Assembly: GCA_030651305.1 (NCBI GenBank)
Contig: JAUSCI010000005.1
Span: 1 to 49,297 of the forward strand
DNA from: Sulfuritalea sp.
GTDB lineage: Bacteria; Pseudomonadota; Gammaproteobacteria; Burkholderiales; Rhodocyclaceae
Reading direction: 5' to 3'
DNA: 49,297 nucleotides
Shown here: piece after piece, positions 1-9,985 of the stretch
How positions within the stretch are numbered: the first letter of the stretch is position 1
Layout of the letters: each line of letters begins with the position of its first letter
Notes under the pieces: model-generated
Seen by the model: the letters and a program-made list of their open reading frames with translations, nothing else
Database searches by the model: none
Told to the model about the DNA's origin: nothing
Position numbers and translations under genes: made by a program

Positions 1-764
1 GTCTGCGCCGGGGCGACGGTGATCGAATCGCCGGTATGCACGCCCATCGGGTCGAGGTTCTCGATCGAGCAGATGATGATGCAGTTGTCCTTGTGGTCGC
101 GCACCACCTCCATCTCGTATTCTTTCCAGCCGAGCAGCGACTCCTCGATCAGGAGTTCATGCGTCGGCGAAGCCTCCAGGCCGCGCTCGCAGATGGCGAT
201 GAATTCGTCGCGGTTGTAGGCAATGCCGCCGCCGGAACCGCCCATGGTGAAAGACGGCCGGATAATGGCCGGAAAGCCGATGGCGCCCTGCACCTGCTGC
301 GCCTCCTCCATGCTGTGGGCGATGCCGGAACGTGCCGAACCGAGGCCGATGCGGGTCATCGCCTGCTTGAACTTTTCGCGGTCCTCGGCCATGTCGATGG
401 CCTCGCGCGAGGCGCCGATCATCTCGACGCCGTATTTCTCCAGCACGCCATGCTTGGCCAGGTCGAGCGCGCAGTTCAATGCGGTCTGCCCGCCCATGGT
501 CGGCAGCACCGCGTCGGGCCGCTCCTTGGCGATGATGTTTTCCAGCACGCGCCAGGTAATCGGCTCGATATAGGTCACGTCGGCCATCTCCGGATCGGTC
601 ATGATCGTCGCCGGATTGGAATTGACCAGGATCACGCGATATCCTTCTTCGCGCAGGGCCTTGCAGGCCTGCGCGCCCGAATAATCGAACTCGCAGGCCT
701 GGCCGATAATGATCGGGCCGGCGCCGATGATCAGGATGCTGTGTATGTCGTTACGCTTGGGCAT
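1..764 (-). CDS. carB: Carbamoyl-phosphate synthase large subunit (N-terminal part, cut by window edge)
   Basis: About 254 N-terminal residues are present; the rest lies beyond position 1. CarB makes carbamoyl phosphate from bicarbonate, ATP and the ammonia released by CarA, for arginine and pyrimidine synthesis. The protein starts [20 protein letters not shown], the typical CarB N-terminus, followed by [20 protein letters not shown] and the ATP-grasp segment with [13 protein letters not shown]. The ATG at 762-764 fits this conserved start; no strong Shine-Dalgarno (SD) site is visible in front of it. It follows carA and the exporter gene on the same strand with a 25-base gap to the latter, so the three are probably one transcript. 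Identification is near certain. Confidence 0.97.
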   Translation of the reverse strand, partial: MPKRNDIHSILIIGAGPIIIGQACEFDYSGAQACKALREEGYRVILVNSNPATIMTDPEMADVTYIEPITWRVLENIIAKERPDAVLPTMGGQTALNCALDLAKHGVLEKYGVEMIGASREAIDMAEDREKFKQAMTRIGLGSARSGIAHSMEEAQQVQGAIGFPAIIRPSFTMGGSGGGIAYNRDEFIAICERGLEASPTHELLIEESLLGWKEYEMEVVRDHKDNCIIICSIENLDPMGVHTGDSITVAPAQ

Positions 765-789
765 TGCGAGTTTGCCTAATATTTTTCTG

Positions 790-1437
790 TCAATTCAAGG
801 TCGAATCGGCGAGCCTGAGACCAAATCCGATAAACATTGCGCCGACCCCGCCGGTCGCACTTGCCGCAAGCCGGCGCCGGCGGCGGAACTGTTGCGCCAG
901 GTGGGCGCCGCCCAGAATCAGTGCCGACAGGTACAGGCCGCTGATGATCTGGCAGATCAGCCCGAGAATGACAAAGGACAGCGCGGGATAGGCGTAGCCC
1001 GGATCGACGAACTGGATGAAAAACGAGACGAAGAACATGATGGCCTTGGGATTCATCAGGCTGATCACCAGCGCGGCATGGAAGGGCCGCGTCGCGTCAA
1101 CCGCCGACTGCGCGGCGGCAGGCTGCCCCCGCAGTTGCCACATCATCCAGGCGGCGCGCAACAGGCCGACGCCGAGCCAGGCCAGATAGGCCGCACCGAT
1201 GTACTTCAACGCCATGAACAGGGCAGGACTGGCCTGCAACAGCGAAGCCACGCCGGTCGCCGACAGCACCATCAGAATCGCATCGCCGGCAAAGATGCCG
1301 CAAGCACCCAGGTAGCCGGCCCGAACCCCGCGCTGCGAAGCCACCGCCAACACGTACAACGAATTGGGGCCCGGCAGCAGCACGATGAAAATCGTGCCCA
1401 GCACATAGGTCGCCAGATCGGTAATGCCGTAGGCCAT
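790..1437 (-). CDS. LysE/RhtB-family amino-acid exporter (LeuE-like)
   Basis: This 215-residue inner-membrane protein has the RhtB/LysE layout of about six hydrophobic segments. The family signature [11 protein letters not shown] lies near residue 20 and [15 protein letters not shown] near residue 130. RhtB-family proteins export neutral amino acids such as leucine, threonine or homoserine; the substrate here cannot be read from sequence. The gene begins 3 bases after carA and ends 25 bases before carB, so an exporter is interposed in the carAB operon and presumably co-transcribed. The family is clear; the LeuE-like assignment is inference. Confidence 0.9.
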   Translation of the reverse strand: MAYGITDLATYVLGTIFIVLLPGPNSLYVLAVASQRGVRAGYLGACGIFAGDAILMVLSATGVASLLQASPALFMALKYIGAAYLAWLGVGLLRAAWMMWQLRGQPAAAQSAVDATRPFHAALVISLMNPKAIMFFVSFFIQFVDPGYAYPALSFVILGLICQIISGLYLSALILGGAHLAQQFRRRRRLAASATGGVGAMFIGFGLRLADSTLN

Positions 1438-1440
1438 GGG

Positions 1441-2583
1441 CTATTTCGCGGACATCGAGTGGATGAAGCGGTCGAACAGATAGGCCACGTCGTGCGGGCC
1501 CGGACTGGCTTCGGGATGCCCCTGGAAGCAGAAGGCCGGCCGATCGGTCCAAGCCATGCCCTGCAGGCTGCCGTCGAACAGCGAGACGTGGGTCACCTTG
1601 ACGTTGGCCGGCAGCGTCGCCGGATCAGCGGCAAAACCGTGATTCTGGCTGGTGATCAGCACCTGCCCGGTTTCAAGGTCCTTGACCGGATGGTTGGCAC
1701 CGTGATGGCCGAACTTCATTTTCAGGGTCTTGCCGCCTGCGGCCAGCGCCATCAACTGGTGGCCGAGACAGATGCCGAAAACCGGCAGGCGTCGATCGAG
1801 GAATTCGCGGATCGCCGCCACCGCATAGTCGCAAGGTTCCGGATCGCCGGGTCCGTTGGAGAGAAAGATGCCGTCGGGATTCATGGCCAGCACTTCCGCC
1901 GCGGGCGTCCTGGCCGGCACCACGGTGAGATCGCAGCCGCGCGAGGCCAGCATGCGCAGGATGTTGCGCTTGACGCCGAAGTCGTAGGCGACAACCTTGA
2001 AACGGAAGTTGTCGGGATGCGCAAAGCCGGCACCGAGCTTCCATTCGCCTTCACGCCAGGCATAGGCTTTCTGCACACTGACCACCTGGGCCAGATCCAT
2101 GCCGGCCAGACCCGGGAAGGCGCGTGCCTGGGCCACGGCCGCATCGGCATCGAGATGTTGACCGGCTGCGTCGGCAGATAAGAGGCAGCCGGCCTGGGCG
2201 CCGTTTTCGCGCAGGATGCGTGTCAGTTTGCGCGTGTCGATGTCGGCCAGCCCCAGCACGTTCTCGGCGCGCAGGTAGGCATCAAGCGTCTGTTCGCTGC
2301 GAAAATTCGAGGCCAGCAGCGGCAGATCGCGGATCACCAGACCGGCGGCATGAATATGCGCCGCTTCGCAGTCCTGGCGATTGACGCCGTAATTGCCGAT
2401 GTGGGGATAGGTGAGGGTGACGATCTGGCGGGCGTAGGACGGATCCGTCAGGATTTCCTGGTAGCCGGTCAGCGCGGTATTGAACACCACTTCGCCGACG
2501 CTGCCGCCGCTGGCGCCGATGCCCTTGCCTCTAAACACCGTTCCGTCGGCCAGGGCAAGAAGGGCGGGCGGAAAGTGAGGCAC
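1441..2583 (-). CDS. carA: Carbamoyl-phosphate synthase small subunit (glutaminase)
   Basis: CarA hydrolyses glutamine and channels ammonia to CarB. The protein is 380 residues, matching the usual ~380. The class I amidotransferase domain is visible with [16 protein letters not shown] (nucleophile Cys), SQNHGF and the [10 protein letters not shown] segment carrying the catalytic His and Glu. The GTG at 2583 is preferred because GGGAG sits 7 bases upstream and the protein then begins [18 protein letters not shown] at 2607 is an alternative that adds eight residues. A well-spaced sigma70-type promoter lies about 80 bases upstream. The stop is 3 bases before the exporter start, indicating an operon with it and carB. 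Confidence 0.96.
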   Translation of the reverse strand: MPHFPPALLALADGTVFRGKGIGASGGSVGEVVFNTALTGYQEILTDPSYARQIVTLTYPHIGNYGVNRQDCEAAHIHAAGLVIRDLPLLASNFRSEQTLDAYLRAENVLGLADIDTRKLTRILRENGAQAGCLLSADAAGQHLDADAAVAQARAFPGLAGMDLAQVVSVQKAYAWREGEWKLGAGFAHPDNFRFKVVAYDFGVKRNILRMLASRGCDLTVVPARTPAAEVLAMNPDGIFLSNGPGDPEPCDYAVAAIREFLDRRLPVFGICLGHQLMALAAGGKTLKMKFGHHGANHPVKDLETGQVLITSQNHGFAADPATLPANVKVTHVSLFDGSLQGMAWTDRPAFCFQGHPEASPGPHDVAYLFDRFIHSMSAK

Positions 2584-2663
2584 GATGGGGCTCCCGGAAC
2601 AAGACAATTCGGCAATCGGAACCGGACACCGCTTGATTCACATGGCACCCGGCAAACCGTTAA

Positions 2664-2692
2664 ATTATATCTTGTCGGCCGGTCCGTCGCAA
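2664..2692 (-). promoter_or_regulatory. Sigma70-type promoter for carA
   Basis: Read on the minus strand there is TTGCGA (2687-2692), a 17-base spacer and a perfect TATAAT (2664-2669). This predicts a transcript starting near 2657 with a leader of about 75 bases before the carA GTG. It lies in the gap between dapB and carA, so the car operon can be transcribed independently of dapB. No attenuator hairpin was recognised in the leader. Confidence 0.7.
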
Positions 2693-2744
2693 ACTCGCGA
2701 CAACTCGCGCAACACGGGAAAGTCGCCGTCAATCAATCCCGCAG

Positions 2745-3551
2745 CTACTTCAGACCCAATACATCCTGCATATCGAACAGCCCGCTATCGCGCCCGTTGA
2801 GGAAACGGCCGGCGCGCAGCGCCCCCAGCGCATAGGGCATGCGACTGGCCGATTTGTGGGTGATCTCGATCCGCTCGCCGGCACCGGCAAACAGCACCGT
2901 ATGGTCGCCGACGATATCGCCGCCGCGGATGGTGGAAAAGCCGATTTGTGTCGCCGGCCGTTCGCCGGTATGGCCTTCGCGACCATACACGGCGCACTCC
3001 GACAAGTCGCGGCCGAGCGCAGCGGCCACGACTTCGCCCATGTGCAAGGCAGTACCGGACGGCGCGTCCACTTTATGGCGATGGTGCGCCTCGATCACTT
3101 CGACGTCATAACCCTGGTTGAGGATGCGCGCAGCGATGTCAAGCATACGGAATACCGCATTGACGCCCACCGCCATGTTCGGCGCGAACACTATGGGGAT
3201 TTCCTGCGCAGCCTCTTCGATGGCCTTCTTGCCCAGCGCCGAAAAACCGGTAGTACCTATAACCAGGCTGACGCGATGACGTCGACATGCGGCGAGGTGC
3301 TCCAGCGTGCCTTCCGGCCGCGTGAAGTCGATCAGACAGTCCGAGACCGCCAGCGCGGCATCGAGATCGGCAGTGATCCTGACGCCGCAGGGGGCGCCGA
3401 CCAGGTCGCCGGCATCCTTACCGAGAAACGGACTGCTGCTGTGTTCGAGCGCCGCGGCCAGGGTACCGCCCGCATCCTGCTGCAGGGCCTCGATCAGGGT
3501 GCGACCCATGCGTCCCGAACTGCCGGCAATGGCATAGCGCAACTTTTCCAT
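2745..3551 (-). CDS. dapB: 4-hydroxy-tetrahydrodipicolinate reductase
   Basis: DapB reduces the cyclic product of DapA with NAD(P)H in the lysine and diaminopimelate pathway. The protein is 268 residues, normal for the family. The N-terminal nucleotide-binding motif is [10 protein letters not shown] (residues 8-17). The catalytic and substrate loop is [16 protein letters not shown] around residues 155-170, with the His pair and Lys conserved. The start lies 3 bases after the bamE stop, so bamE and dapB are probably one transcript. The protein ends at a TAG at 2745-2747, with 160 bases of non-coding DNA before carA. Confidence 0.96.
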   Translation of the reverse strand: MEKLRYAIAGSSGRMGRTLIEALQQDAGGTLAAALEHSSSPFLGKDAGDLVGAPCGVRITADLDAALAVSDCLIDFTRPEGTLEHLAACRRHRVSLVIGTTGFSALGKKAIEEAAQEIPIVFAPNMAVGVNAVFRMLDIAARILNQGYDVEVIEAHHRHKVDAPSGTALHMGEVVAAALGRDLSECAVYGREGHTGERPATQIGFSTIRGGDIVGDHTVLFAGAGERIEITHKSASRMPYALGALRAGRFLNGRDSGLFDMQDVLGLK

Positions 3552-3554
3552 GCC

Positions 3555-3986
3555 CTACTTCTTGTCCAGTCCAGGAGCGTCGGGCGCGGGTGGCGCAGGG
3601 ATGTCGATCACCTTTGCCGCTGGTCGCGGCGCTTCGGCCTTTGAACCATCCTCGGCCACCACATCGCCCGCCACGCGTGCCAGTTTGTTGTCCACAAAGA
3701 ACACCGTCAGAGTCCGCTGCTGAACCTCTTCACGTCCGTGCCGGAAGCGATACACGTAATCCCAGCGGTCGTTGTGAAACATGTCGGCCACCAGCGGCGA
3801 GCCGAGAATGAAGCGCACCTGGTCGCGAGTAAGGCCCGGCTTCAACTGCGCCACCATCTCCTGGGTGACGAAGTTGCCCTGCCGCACATCGATGCGATAG
3901 GGCGAGAGATAGTTTGTGATCTGCGGGATCTGCGGTGTATTGGAACAGGCTGCCAGAAATGGCAGGAACAACAGGAATCGCTTCAT
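3555..3986 (-). CDS. bamE: Outer-membrane assembly lipoprotein BamE (SmpA/OmlA family)
   Basis: BamE is a small lipoprotein of the BAM complex that inserts beta-barrel proteins in the outer membrane. The 143-residue protein has a short signal peptide ending in a lipobox, FLAAC, with Cys14 as the likely lipidated residue. The SmpA/OmlA core follows, with GLTRDQVRFILGSPLVADMF and a WDYVYRF segment. The C-terminal ~30 residues are Pro/Ala-rich and probably disordered. It diverges from fur and is followed at 3 bases by dapB. A bamE gene next to fur is a recurrent arrangement in proteobacteria. Confidence 0.93.
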   Translation of the reverse strand: MKRFLLFLPFLAACSNTPQIPQITNYLSPYRIDVRQGNFVTQEMVAQLKPGLTRDQVRFILGSPLVADMFHNDRWDYVYRFRHGREEVQQRTLTVFFVDNKLARVAGDVVAEDGSKAEAPRPAAKVIDIPAPPAPDAPGLDKK

Positions 3987-4062
3987 CGGGAAATTCCGGA
4001 ATAACCATCAGTTGATCGTGGCACCCCCATTCTGGCGCGCCTCGTCTGTTCCCAATTGTTGA

Positions 4063-4105
4063 AGTCTATTTCAGCAGGAATCGACGATTCCTGCTGAAAT
4101 AGACT
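4063..4105. repeat. Perfect 21-bp inverted repeat between bamE and fur
   Basis: Positions 4063-4083 and 4085-4105 are perfect reverse complements separated by a single A. The half-site reads AGTCTATTTCAGCAGGAATC plus one G. It lies between divergent promoters, so it is not placed as a terminator for either gene, and no T-run follows on either strand. It could be a dispersed palindromic element or an operator. It does not resemble a Fur box, being GC-balanced with no GATAAT-type hexamers. No second copy was noticed in the window. Confidence 0.85.
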
Positions 4106-4193
4106 CCTATCCCAATCGGGCCGCGAAAACTATATCATAGCTGCCCGCCCTTCACTGTCCGCCCGTGCGGCCTCAGGCCGCGCTTACCGCTCC

Positions 4194-4640
4194 ATGACCC
4201 ATCCCGACGACCTCAAGAGCAGCGGCCTCAAGGCGACGTATCCGCGCCTCAAGATTCTCGATCTCTTCCGCAAGCTGCAGCACGAGGGCTCGCCGCGCCA
4301 TGTCACGGCAGAAGATGTCTATCGCCACCTGCTGGCTGACGGCATCGACATCGGGCTGGCCACCGTCTATCGCGTGCTGACCCAGTTCGAGCAGGCCGGC
4401 TTGCTGCAACGCCACCATTTTGAGTCCGGCAAGTCGATTTTCGAACTGAATGAGGGACAGCATCACGACCATCTGGTGTGCGTGGACTGCGGCCGGGTGG
4501 AGGAATTCTTTGATGCCGCGATCGAAAAACGCCAGATAAAGATCGCGGAAGAACGCGGCTTCACCGTTCGCGAACACGCTCTTTATCTCTACGTCGAGTG
4601 CCAGAAGAAGGACTGCCCGCATCGCAAGGCGGCGAATTAA
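4194..4640 (+). CDS. fur: Ferric uptake regulator
   Basis: Fur is a metal-dependent dimeric repressor of iron uptake genes. The 148-residue length is typical. The N-terminal winged helix includes [14 protein letters not shown] and [19 protein letters not shown]. The dimerisation and metal region has [19 protein letters not shown] with the His cluster and CxxC, and a C-terminal CQKKDCPH. The ATG follows a 207-base gap shared with bamE that contains a perfect 43-base palindrome. A possible Fur autoregulatory box was not recognised. The gene is followed 9 bases later by a GDT1-family exporter gene. Confidence 0.97.
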   Translation: MTHPDDLKSSGLKATYPRLKILDLFRKLQHEGSPRHVTAEDVYRHLLADGIDIGLATVYRVLTQFEQAGLLQRHHFESGKSIFELNEGQHHDHLVCVDCGRVEEFFDAAIEKRQIKIAEERGFTVREHALYLYVECQKKDCPHRKAAN

Positions 4641-4649
4641 GGCTGAGGT

Positions 4650-5222
4650 TTGGAAGCATTTCTAACCTCGACCACCCTGGTCGCCATCGCCGAAATCGGC
4701 GACAAGACCCAGTTACTATCCTTCGTTCTCGCCGCCCGGCTGCGCAAACCGCTGCCCATCATTGCCGGCATCTTCGTTGCCACGGTGCTCAATCATGCCC
4801 TGGCCGGCTCGGTCGGCGTCTGGCTGGCGCAGTTGATCGCGCCGCAATGGCTGCCCTGGATCACCGGCTCGGTATTCATCGGCTTCGGCCTGTGGGCGCT
4901 GCACCCGGATGCGCTCGACGAAGACCCGAAGATTCATCGCGCCGGTGCTTTCATCACCACCACCATTGCCTTTTTCATCGCCGAAATGGGTGACAAGACG
5001 CAGTTCGCCACGATGGCGCTGGCGGCTCAGTTTCAGGGTGCGTTGATCGCCGTGGTAATGGGCACCACGCTGGGCATGATGCTGGCCAATGTGCCGGCGG
5101 TCATTGTCGGCGAACGCCTGGCCAAACGCCTGCCCCTGAACGCCATCCGCTGGATCGCCGCCGCCGTGTTCATCGCTACCGGCGTGGTGACCATGCTCGG
5201 TGCGCCGGGTCTTCCGGTCTAG
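4650..5222 (+). CDS. GDT1/UPF0016-family cation exporter (probable Mn2+ efflux)
   Basis: This is a 190-residue membrane protein with two homologous halves, each carrying the family motif: EIGDKTQLL near residue 15 and EMGDKTQFA near residue 112. GDT1/TMEM165 relatives, including MneA of Vibrio, move Mn2+ or Ca2+ out of the cytoplasm. The protein begins with TTG, reading MEAFLTSTTLVAIAEIGDKT; MEAF is the usual family N-terminus, so TTG is accepted although the GAGG before it is only one base away. It starts 9 bases after fur, so control together with an iron regulator is plausible. The end overlaps the convergent recN stop. Confidence 0.9.
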   Translation: MEAFLTSTTLVAIAEIGDKTQLLSFVLAARLRKPLPIIAGIFVATVLNHALAGSVGVWLAQLIAPQWLPWITGSVFIGFGLWALHPDALDEDPKIHRAGAFITTTIAFFIAEMGDKTQFATMALAAQFQGALIAVVMGTTLGMMLANVPAVIVGERLAKRLPLNAIRWIAAAVFIATGVVTMLGAPGLPV

Positions 5223-6871
5223 CCCAGACCCAGCATTTCCGCCGCGTGGCGGCGGGTGGTTTCGGTTATTTTTTCGCCGCCCAGCATGCGCGCAATCTCG
5301 CCGATGCGGGCTTCCTGATCCAGCACACTGACCGAGGACGTCGTCGCCTCGCCACGCGTCTCCTTGGCGATCGACCATTGCCAGTCGGCCTGCGCCGCCA
5401 CTTGCGGCAGATGCGTCACGCACAGCACCTGCCGCCGCTTGCCCAATTCACGCAGCATGCGGCCGACAATCTCGGCGACGCGACCGCCGATGCCGACATC
5501 GACTTCGTCAAAAATCAATGTGCCCGCCGGATTTGCCTGACTCGCGATGACCTGCAGGGCCAGACCGATGCGCGACAGTTCGCCGCCCGAAGCCACCTTG
5601 GCTAGCGCCCGCAGTGGCTGACCGGCATTGGCCGAGACGAGAAATTCGACGCTTTCGAGGCCGCAGGACGCGCCTTCGGCCAAGGGCTCCAGTGCAATTT
5701 CAAAGCGCCCCCCGGCCATGGCCAATTCCTGCATGCCGGTCGTCACCGCCGCAGACAATGCCTTGGCGGTCTTCGCTCGTAGCGCGGAAAGCTTCTTTGC
5801 GATCTCGCGAAAAGCCGCCTGCGCCTTTTGTTCCCTGTCAGCCAGCGCAGCCGGGTCGGCACGCAGCGTGAGTTCGGCCAGCCTGGCTTGCAACCCCAGC
5901 AAAAGATCGGGCAATTCCTCGGCCGTGACGCGATGCTTGCGCGCCATCTGCGTTACGGCATCGATGCGGTTGTCGAGTTCGTTCAGCCGCGCCGGATCGA
6001 GTTCCAGGCGATCCTGATAACGCCGTAGCGCCAGCGCCGACTCTTCGAGCTGGATCAGCGCCGTCTCGAACAAAGCGCCGGCCTCGCCCAGCGCTGCATC
6101 GAAGCCGGTCAGTTCCGTCAGCCGGGCACCGGCATGCTGCAACAGTGGCAGGCTCGCCGCCTCGCCCTCCTCAAGCACCGCCAGCGCGGCGCTCGCACCT
6201 TCCAGCAGGGCATTGGCATTGCCCAGCCGGCGCTGCTCCTGTTCTGTTTCCTGCCATTCATCGGCATTGAAGGCCAGTGCGACAAGCTCCTTCACCTGCC
6301 ACTCGAGCAGTTCGCGCTCGCGCAGCGTGGCCTCAACATCCTTCTCCGCCGCCTGCCGCGCTTCACGCGCAGCGCGCCAGACGCCGTACGCCGTAGCCAC
6401 TTCGCGTGCCAGCGCCATCGCACCGGCATGGGTATCAAGCAAGTCGCGTTGGGCGTCGCTGCGCAGCAGGGAATGATGGGCATTCTGACCATGGATGTCG
6501 GCAAGAAAATCTGCCACTTCGCGCATCTGTCCCAGCGTCGCCGCGGCACCATTGATATAGGCGCGGGAGCGACCGGCGCTGTCAATCACGCGGCGCAGCA
6601 GGCAGGCCTCGGTGTCGTAATCGTTGGCCTTGAGCCAGGCTTCCAGGGCGCCGCCCGGCGCCACATCGAACTCCGCCGAAACCTCGGCCCGTTCGGCACC
6701 GCTGCGCACCACGGTGGCATCCGCACGCTCACCCAGGGCCAGCGACAGCGCATCGACCAGAATCGATTTGCCGGCGCCGGTCTCGCCGGTAAGCGCGCCA
6801 AAACCGCAGCCGAACTCCAGTTCAAGCCGGTCGACAATGACAAAATCGCGGACGATCAAACGCAGGAGCAT
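5219..6871 (-). CDS. recN: DNA repair ATPase RecN
   Basis: RecN is an SMC-like protein that acts at double-strand breaks. The product is 550 residues, the usual size. The Walker A GETGAGKSILVDAL lies near residue 30, a long coiled-coil region sits in the middle, the ABC signature SGGELSRIGLAL near residue 445, and Walker B TLIFDEVDVGIGG follows. The reading frame is open further upstream to 7120, but MLLRLIVRDFVIVDRLELEF at 6871 is the conserved start and lies just 2 bases after the nadK stop, so nadK-recN is probably translationally coupled. The end overlaps the convergent exporter gene by 3 bases. Confidence 0.96.
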   Translation of the reverse strand: MLLRLIVRDFVIVDRLELEFGCGFGALTGETGAGKSILVDALSLALGERADATVVRSGAERAEVSAEFDVAPGGALEAWLKANDYDTEACLLRRVIDSAGRSRAYINGAAATLGQMREVADFLADIHGQNAHHSLLRSDAQRDLLDTHAGAMALAREVATAYGVWRAAREARQAAEKDVEATLRERELLEWQVKELVALAFNADEWQETEQEQRRLGNANALLEGASAALAVLEEGEAASLPLLQHAGARLTELTGFDAALGEAGALFETALIQLEESALALRRYQDRLELDPARLNELDNRIDAVTQMARKHRVTAEELPDLLLGLQARLAELTLRADPAALADREQKAQAAFREIAKKLSALRAKTAKALSAAVTTGMQELAMAGGRFEIALEPLAEGASCGLESVEFLVSANAGQPLRALAKVASGGELSRIGLALQVIASQANPAGTLIFDEVDVGIGGRVAEIVGRMLRELGKRRQVLCVTHLPQVAAQADWQWSIAKETRGEATTSSVSVLDQEARIGEIARMLGGEKITETTRRHAAEMLGLG

Positions 6872-6873
6872 GT

Positions 6874-7764
6874 TCAGTGACGGGGAGTCGAGCTCCAGTG
6901 CAGCTTTTCGCGCAACATGGCGAAATAGCTGTAGCCCGGCGGATGCATCAAGGTGATATGGTGGCGCGACCGCACCATGCGCACCACATCGCCGGCACGA
7001 GCATCGAAGCGCGTCTGACCGTCGAAGTGAATGGCCGCATCGTGCGGCGGCAGCAGGGCGATATCGATCGTGCTGCTGTCGCTGACGGTAATGGGGCGGT
7101 TCGTGAGCGCGTGCGGGCACAGCGGCACGATGGCGATGCCGGGCACCGACGGATGGAGAATCGGGCCATTGGCCGACAGCGCATAGGCGGTCGATCCGGT
7201 GGGCGTGGCCACGATCAGGCCGTCGGCGCGCAAGACGTGGATCAACACGCCATCGACCTTGACTTCGAGTTCGATCATGCGGCCGATGTCACCCTTGTTG
7301 ACCACCACATCGTTGAGCGCCAGCGTCTCAAAAGCCGGCTCGCCATCACGCAACACCTCAGCGGTGAGCAGAAACCTTTTCTCGCGGGAGAACTTTCCGT
7401 CCAGCAGCGCCGTGATGCTCTCGATCATGGTGCCAAGCGCGATGTCGGTCATGAAGCCAAGCCGCCCCTGATTGATGCCGACCAGCGGTACGTTGAACTT
7501 GGCCAATTGCCGCGCCGCATGCAGCATGGTGCCGTCGCCGCCGAGCACCACGGCAAGGTCGGCACGGACGCCGATCGCATCGTAGCCTGCCACCGCATAA
7601 TCGCTGGCGCCCACCTCGGTAGCAGTATCCTCTTCAAGCAATACCTGGATGCCGCGCTGCCTCAGAAACGTGGCGAGCACCCGCAGCGATTCGGCAATTT
7701 CCCGGCTCTGATATTTGCCGATCAGGGCGATGGTATGAAAAGTGGAAAATGCGGCGGTATTCAT
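6874..7764 (-). CDS. nadK: NAD+ kinase
   Basis: NadK phosphorylates NAD+ to NADP+. The 296-residue protein carries the GGDGTML motif (about residues 75-81), the INQGRLGFMTD loop and TPTGSTAYALSANGPI. It is upstream of recN with a 2-base gap and diverges from hrcA across about 109 bases. This nadK-recN pair opposite hrcA is a common proteobacterial arrangement. No clear promoter was identified in the intergenic gap. Confidence 0.96.
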   Translation of the reverse strand: MNTAAFSTFHTIALIGKYQSREIAESLRVLATFLRQRGIQVLLEEDTATEVGASDYAVAGYDAIGVRADLAVVLGGDGTMLHAARQLAKFNVPLVGINQGRLGFMTDIALGTMIESITALLDGKFSREKRFLLTAEVLRDGEPAFETLALNDVVVNKGDIGRMIELEVKVDGVLIHVLRADGLIVATPTGSTAYALSANGPILHPSVPGIAIVPLCPHALTNRPITVSDSSTIDIALLPPHDAAIHFDGQTRFDARAGDVVRMVRSRHHITLMHPPGYSYFAMLREKLHWSSTPRH

Positions 7765-7873
7765 CGGGCTGATTAAACCACAATTGGGGACTGCTTTTTT
7801 TGGCGAGTTGCCGGCTGGCGGCTTGTCGCGCTGTCCGCGCGGGGACCGTCCGGCGGACTGCTAGAATCAAGCC

Positions 7874-8893
7874 ATGCTCGACTATCGCGCGCAAACCCTG
7901 CTCAAAACCCTGATCGAACGCTATATCGCCGAAGGTCAGCCGGTCGGTTCGCGCACGCTGTCGAAATATTCGGGCCTGGAACTCTCCCCGGCGACGATCC
8001 GCAACGTGATGTCGGATCTGGAAGAGATGGGTTTCATCGCCAGTCCGCACACCTCGGCCGGACGCGTGCCGACGCCGCTCGGCTACCGGCTCTTCGTCGA
8101 TTCGCTGCTGACGGTGCGGCCCCTGGAGGGAATCGAACTATCCGAGATTCGGCAAGCCATCCAGCCCGACCAGCCGCAACTGGTGATCAGCCACGCGTCG
8201 CAATTGCTATCGCAACTCACCGCCTTTGCCGGCGTGGTGGTCGCGCCGCGCCGCCAGCAGCCGCGCATCCGCCAGATCGAGTTTCTCAGCCTGTCGGAAA
8301 AACGCATTCTGCTGATCATCGTCACCGCCGACGGCGACGTGCAGAACCGCATCCTGTTCACCCAGCGCAATTACAGCCCATCCGAACTGGTCATGGCGGC
8401 AAACTACCTGAACCAGAACTGCCTCGGCCTCGACTTTGACCAGGTCCGCGCGCGCGTGGTGGAAGAGCTGCGCCAGTTGCGCGCCGACGTGTCCGAACTG
8501 ATGGCCGCGGCACTCGACGCCAGCAACCAGGCCATCGCCGACACCTCGATGCAATACGTCATCAGTGGCGAGAAGAACCTGCTCGGCGTCGAAGACCTGT
8601 CGTCCAACATGACGCGCTTGCGTCGCCTCTTCGATCTGTTCGAACAAAGAACCGGCCTCGCGCAATTGCTCGAACTCTCCTGCCGCGCCGAAGGCGTGCA
8701 GGTCTTCATCGGCGGCGAATCCGGCATTGCGCCGCTCGACGAATGCAGCGTGGTCGCCGCACCCTACGAGGTCGATGGCCAGATCGTCGGCACCATCGGC
8801 GTCATCGGCCCGACGCGCATGGCCTACGAGCGCGTCATTCCCATCGTCGACATCACTGCCAAGCTGTTGTCCTCGGCACTCTCGACGCCCTGA
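7874..8893 (+). CDS. hrcA: Heat-inducible transcription repressor HrcA
   Basis: HrcA represses class I heat-shock genes by binding CIRCE operators, with GroE as a folding cofactor. The 339-residue product shows the N-terminal winged helix ([20 protein letters not shown], then [18 protein letters not shown] and [18 protein letters not shown]) and the C-terminal HrcA domain including FIGGES. No CIRCE sequence (TTAGCACTC-N9-GAGTGCTAA) was found near hrcA, grpE, dnaK or dnaJ here, so its targets presumably lie elsewhere, such as groES. It is followed by hemH at 6 bases. Confidence 0.96.
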   Translation: MLDYRAQTLLKTLIERYIAEGQPVGSRTLSKYSGLELSPATIRNVMSDLEEMGFIASPHTSAGRVPTPLGYRLFVDSLLTVRPLEGIELSEIRQAIQPDQPQLVISHASQLLSQLTAFAGVVVAPRRQQPRIRQIEFLSLSEKRILLIIVTADGDVQNRILFTQRNYSPSELVMAANYLNQNCLGLDFDQVRARVVEELRQLRADVSELMAAALDASNQAIADTSMQYVISGEKNLLGVEDLSSNMTRLRRLFDLFEQRTGLAQLLELSCRAEGVQVFIGGESGIAPLDECSVVAAPYEVDGQIVGTIGVIGPTRMAYERVIPIVDITAKLLSSALSTP

Positions 8894-8899
8894 CGACCC

Positions 8900-9985
8900 A
8901 TGTCCCGCTACGCTCCCGAACCCGCGCAACAGCACGGCGCCCCACGCCGTACCGCCGTCCTGCTGGTGAATCTCGGCACGCCCGAGGCGCCCACCGCCGC
9001 GGCATTGCGCCGCTATCTCAAGCAGTTTCTGTGGGACCCGCGCGTGGTCGAGATCCCGCGTGCGGTCTGGTGGCTGATTCTCAACGGCATCATTCTCAAC
9101 CTGCGCCCCGCCAAGTCGGCCGCCAAGTACGCGAAAATCTGGATGGTGGACGGCTCGCCGTTGAAGGTCCACACCGAGCGCCAGGCCAGGCTGCTCAAGG
9201 GCTGGCTGGGGGAGGCCGGCACCGCGGATATCGTCGTCGCGTCAGCCATGCGCTACGGTCAGCCCTCGATCGGCAGCACCCTCGACCAGTTCAAGCGCGA
9301 CGGCGTCGAGCGCGTGCTGGTGGTGCCGCTCTACCCGCAATACGCGGCCAGCGCCACCGCCAGCGTGATGGACGATGTGGCCGACTGGCTCAAGCGCAGC
9401 CGCAACCCGCCGGAACTGCGCTTCGTCAAACACTTCCACGACCATCCCGGCTACATCGCCGCGCTGGCCGCCAGCGTGCGCGAACACTGGGCCGCGAACG
9501 GCAGGCCGGACAAGCTGGTGATGAGCTTTCACGGAGTACCGCGCCGCTCGCTCGATCTGGGCGATCCCTATCATTGCGAATGCCAGAAAACCGGACGATT
9601 GCTGGCGGAGGCGCTGGGCCTGACAGAGGATAACTACCTGATCACATTTCAATCGCGCTTTGGCAAAGCCGAGTGGCTGCAACCCTATACCCAGGCGACC
9701 CTGGAAAAGCTTGGCCGCGAAGGCACGGCGCGGGTCGATGTGATCTGCCCCGGCTTCGTCGCCGATTGCCTGGAGACGCTGGAAGAAATCGCGATGGAGT
9801 GCAAGGCGGCGTTCCTTTCATCCGGCGGCAAGGAATTCCATTACATCCCCTGCGTCAATGAACGGCTCGACTGGATCGCGGCACTGCGCGATCTGGTTTC
9901 GACTCACCTTTCCGGATGGCCGCTTGCCGCTCAAGCAGAACCTGCGGCGACCACGCGCGCCAAGGCATTGGGCGCCAAGGCCTGA
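8900..9985 (+). CDS. hemH: Ferrochelatase
   Basis: HemH inserts Fe2+ into protoporphyrin IX, the last step of haem synthesis. The protein is 361 residues, slightly longer than enterobacterial forms because of an Ala-rich tail of about 20 residues. Recognisable blocks are [11 protein letters not shown] at the start, the active-site region [20 protein letters not shown] with the metal-binding His, and the C-terminal CVNERLDWI. It starts 6 bases after hrcA, so the two are likely co-transcribed. Confidence 0.96.
   Translation: MSRYAPEPAQQHGAPRRTAVLLVNLGTPEAPTAAALRRYLKQFLWDPRVVEIPRAVWWLILNGIILNLRPAKSAAKYAKIWMVDGSPLKVHTERQARLLKGWLGEAGTADIVVASAMRYGQPSIGSTLDQFKRDGVERVLVVPLYPQYAASATASVMDDVADWLKRSRNPPELRFVKHFHDHPGYIAALAASVREHWAANGRPDKLVMSFHGVPRRSLDLGDPYHCECQKTGRLLAEALGLTEDNYLITFQSRFGKAEWLQPYTQATLEKLGREGTARVDVICPGFVADCLETLEEIAMECKAAFLSSGGKEFHYIPCVNERLDWIAALRDLVSTHLSGWPLAAQAEPAATTRAKALGAKA

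Noticed and set aside
7765-7873. A CIRCE operator near hrcA, grpE or dnaK
   Set aside because: No TTAGCACTC-N9-GAGTGCTAA or near match was seen in the relevant gaps. The grpE promoter looks RpoH-type instead.
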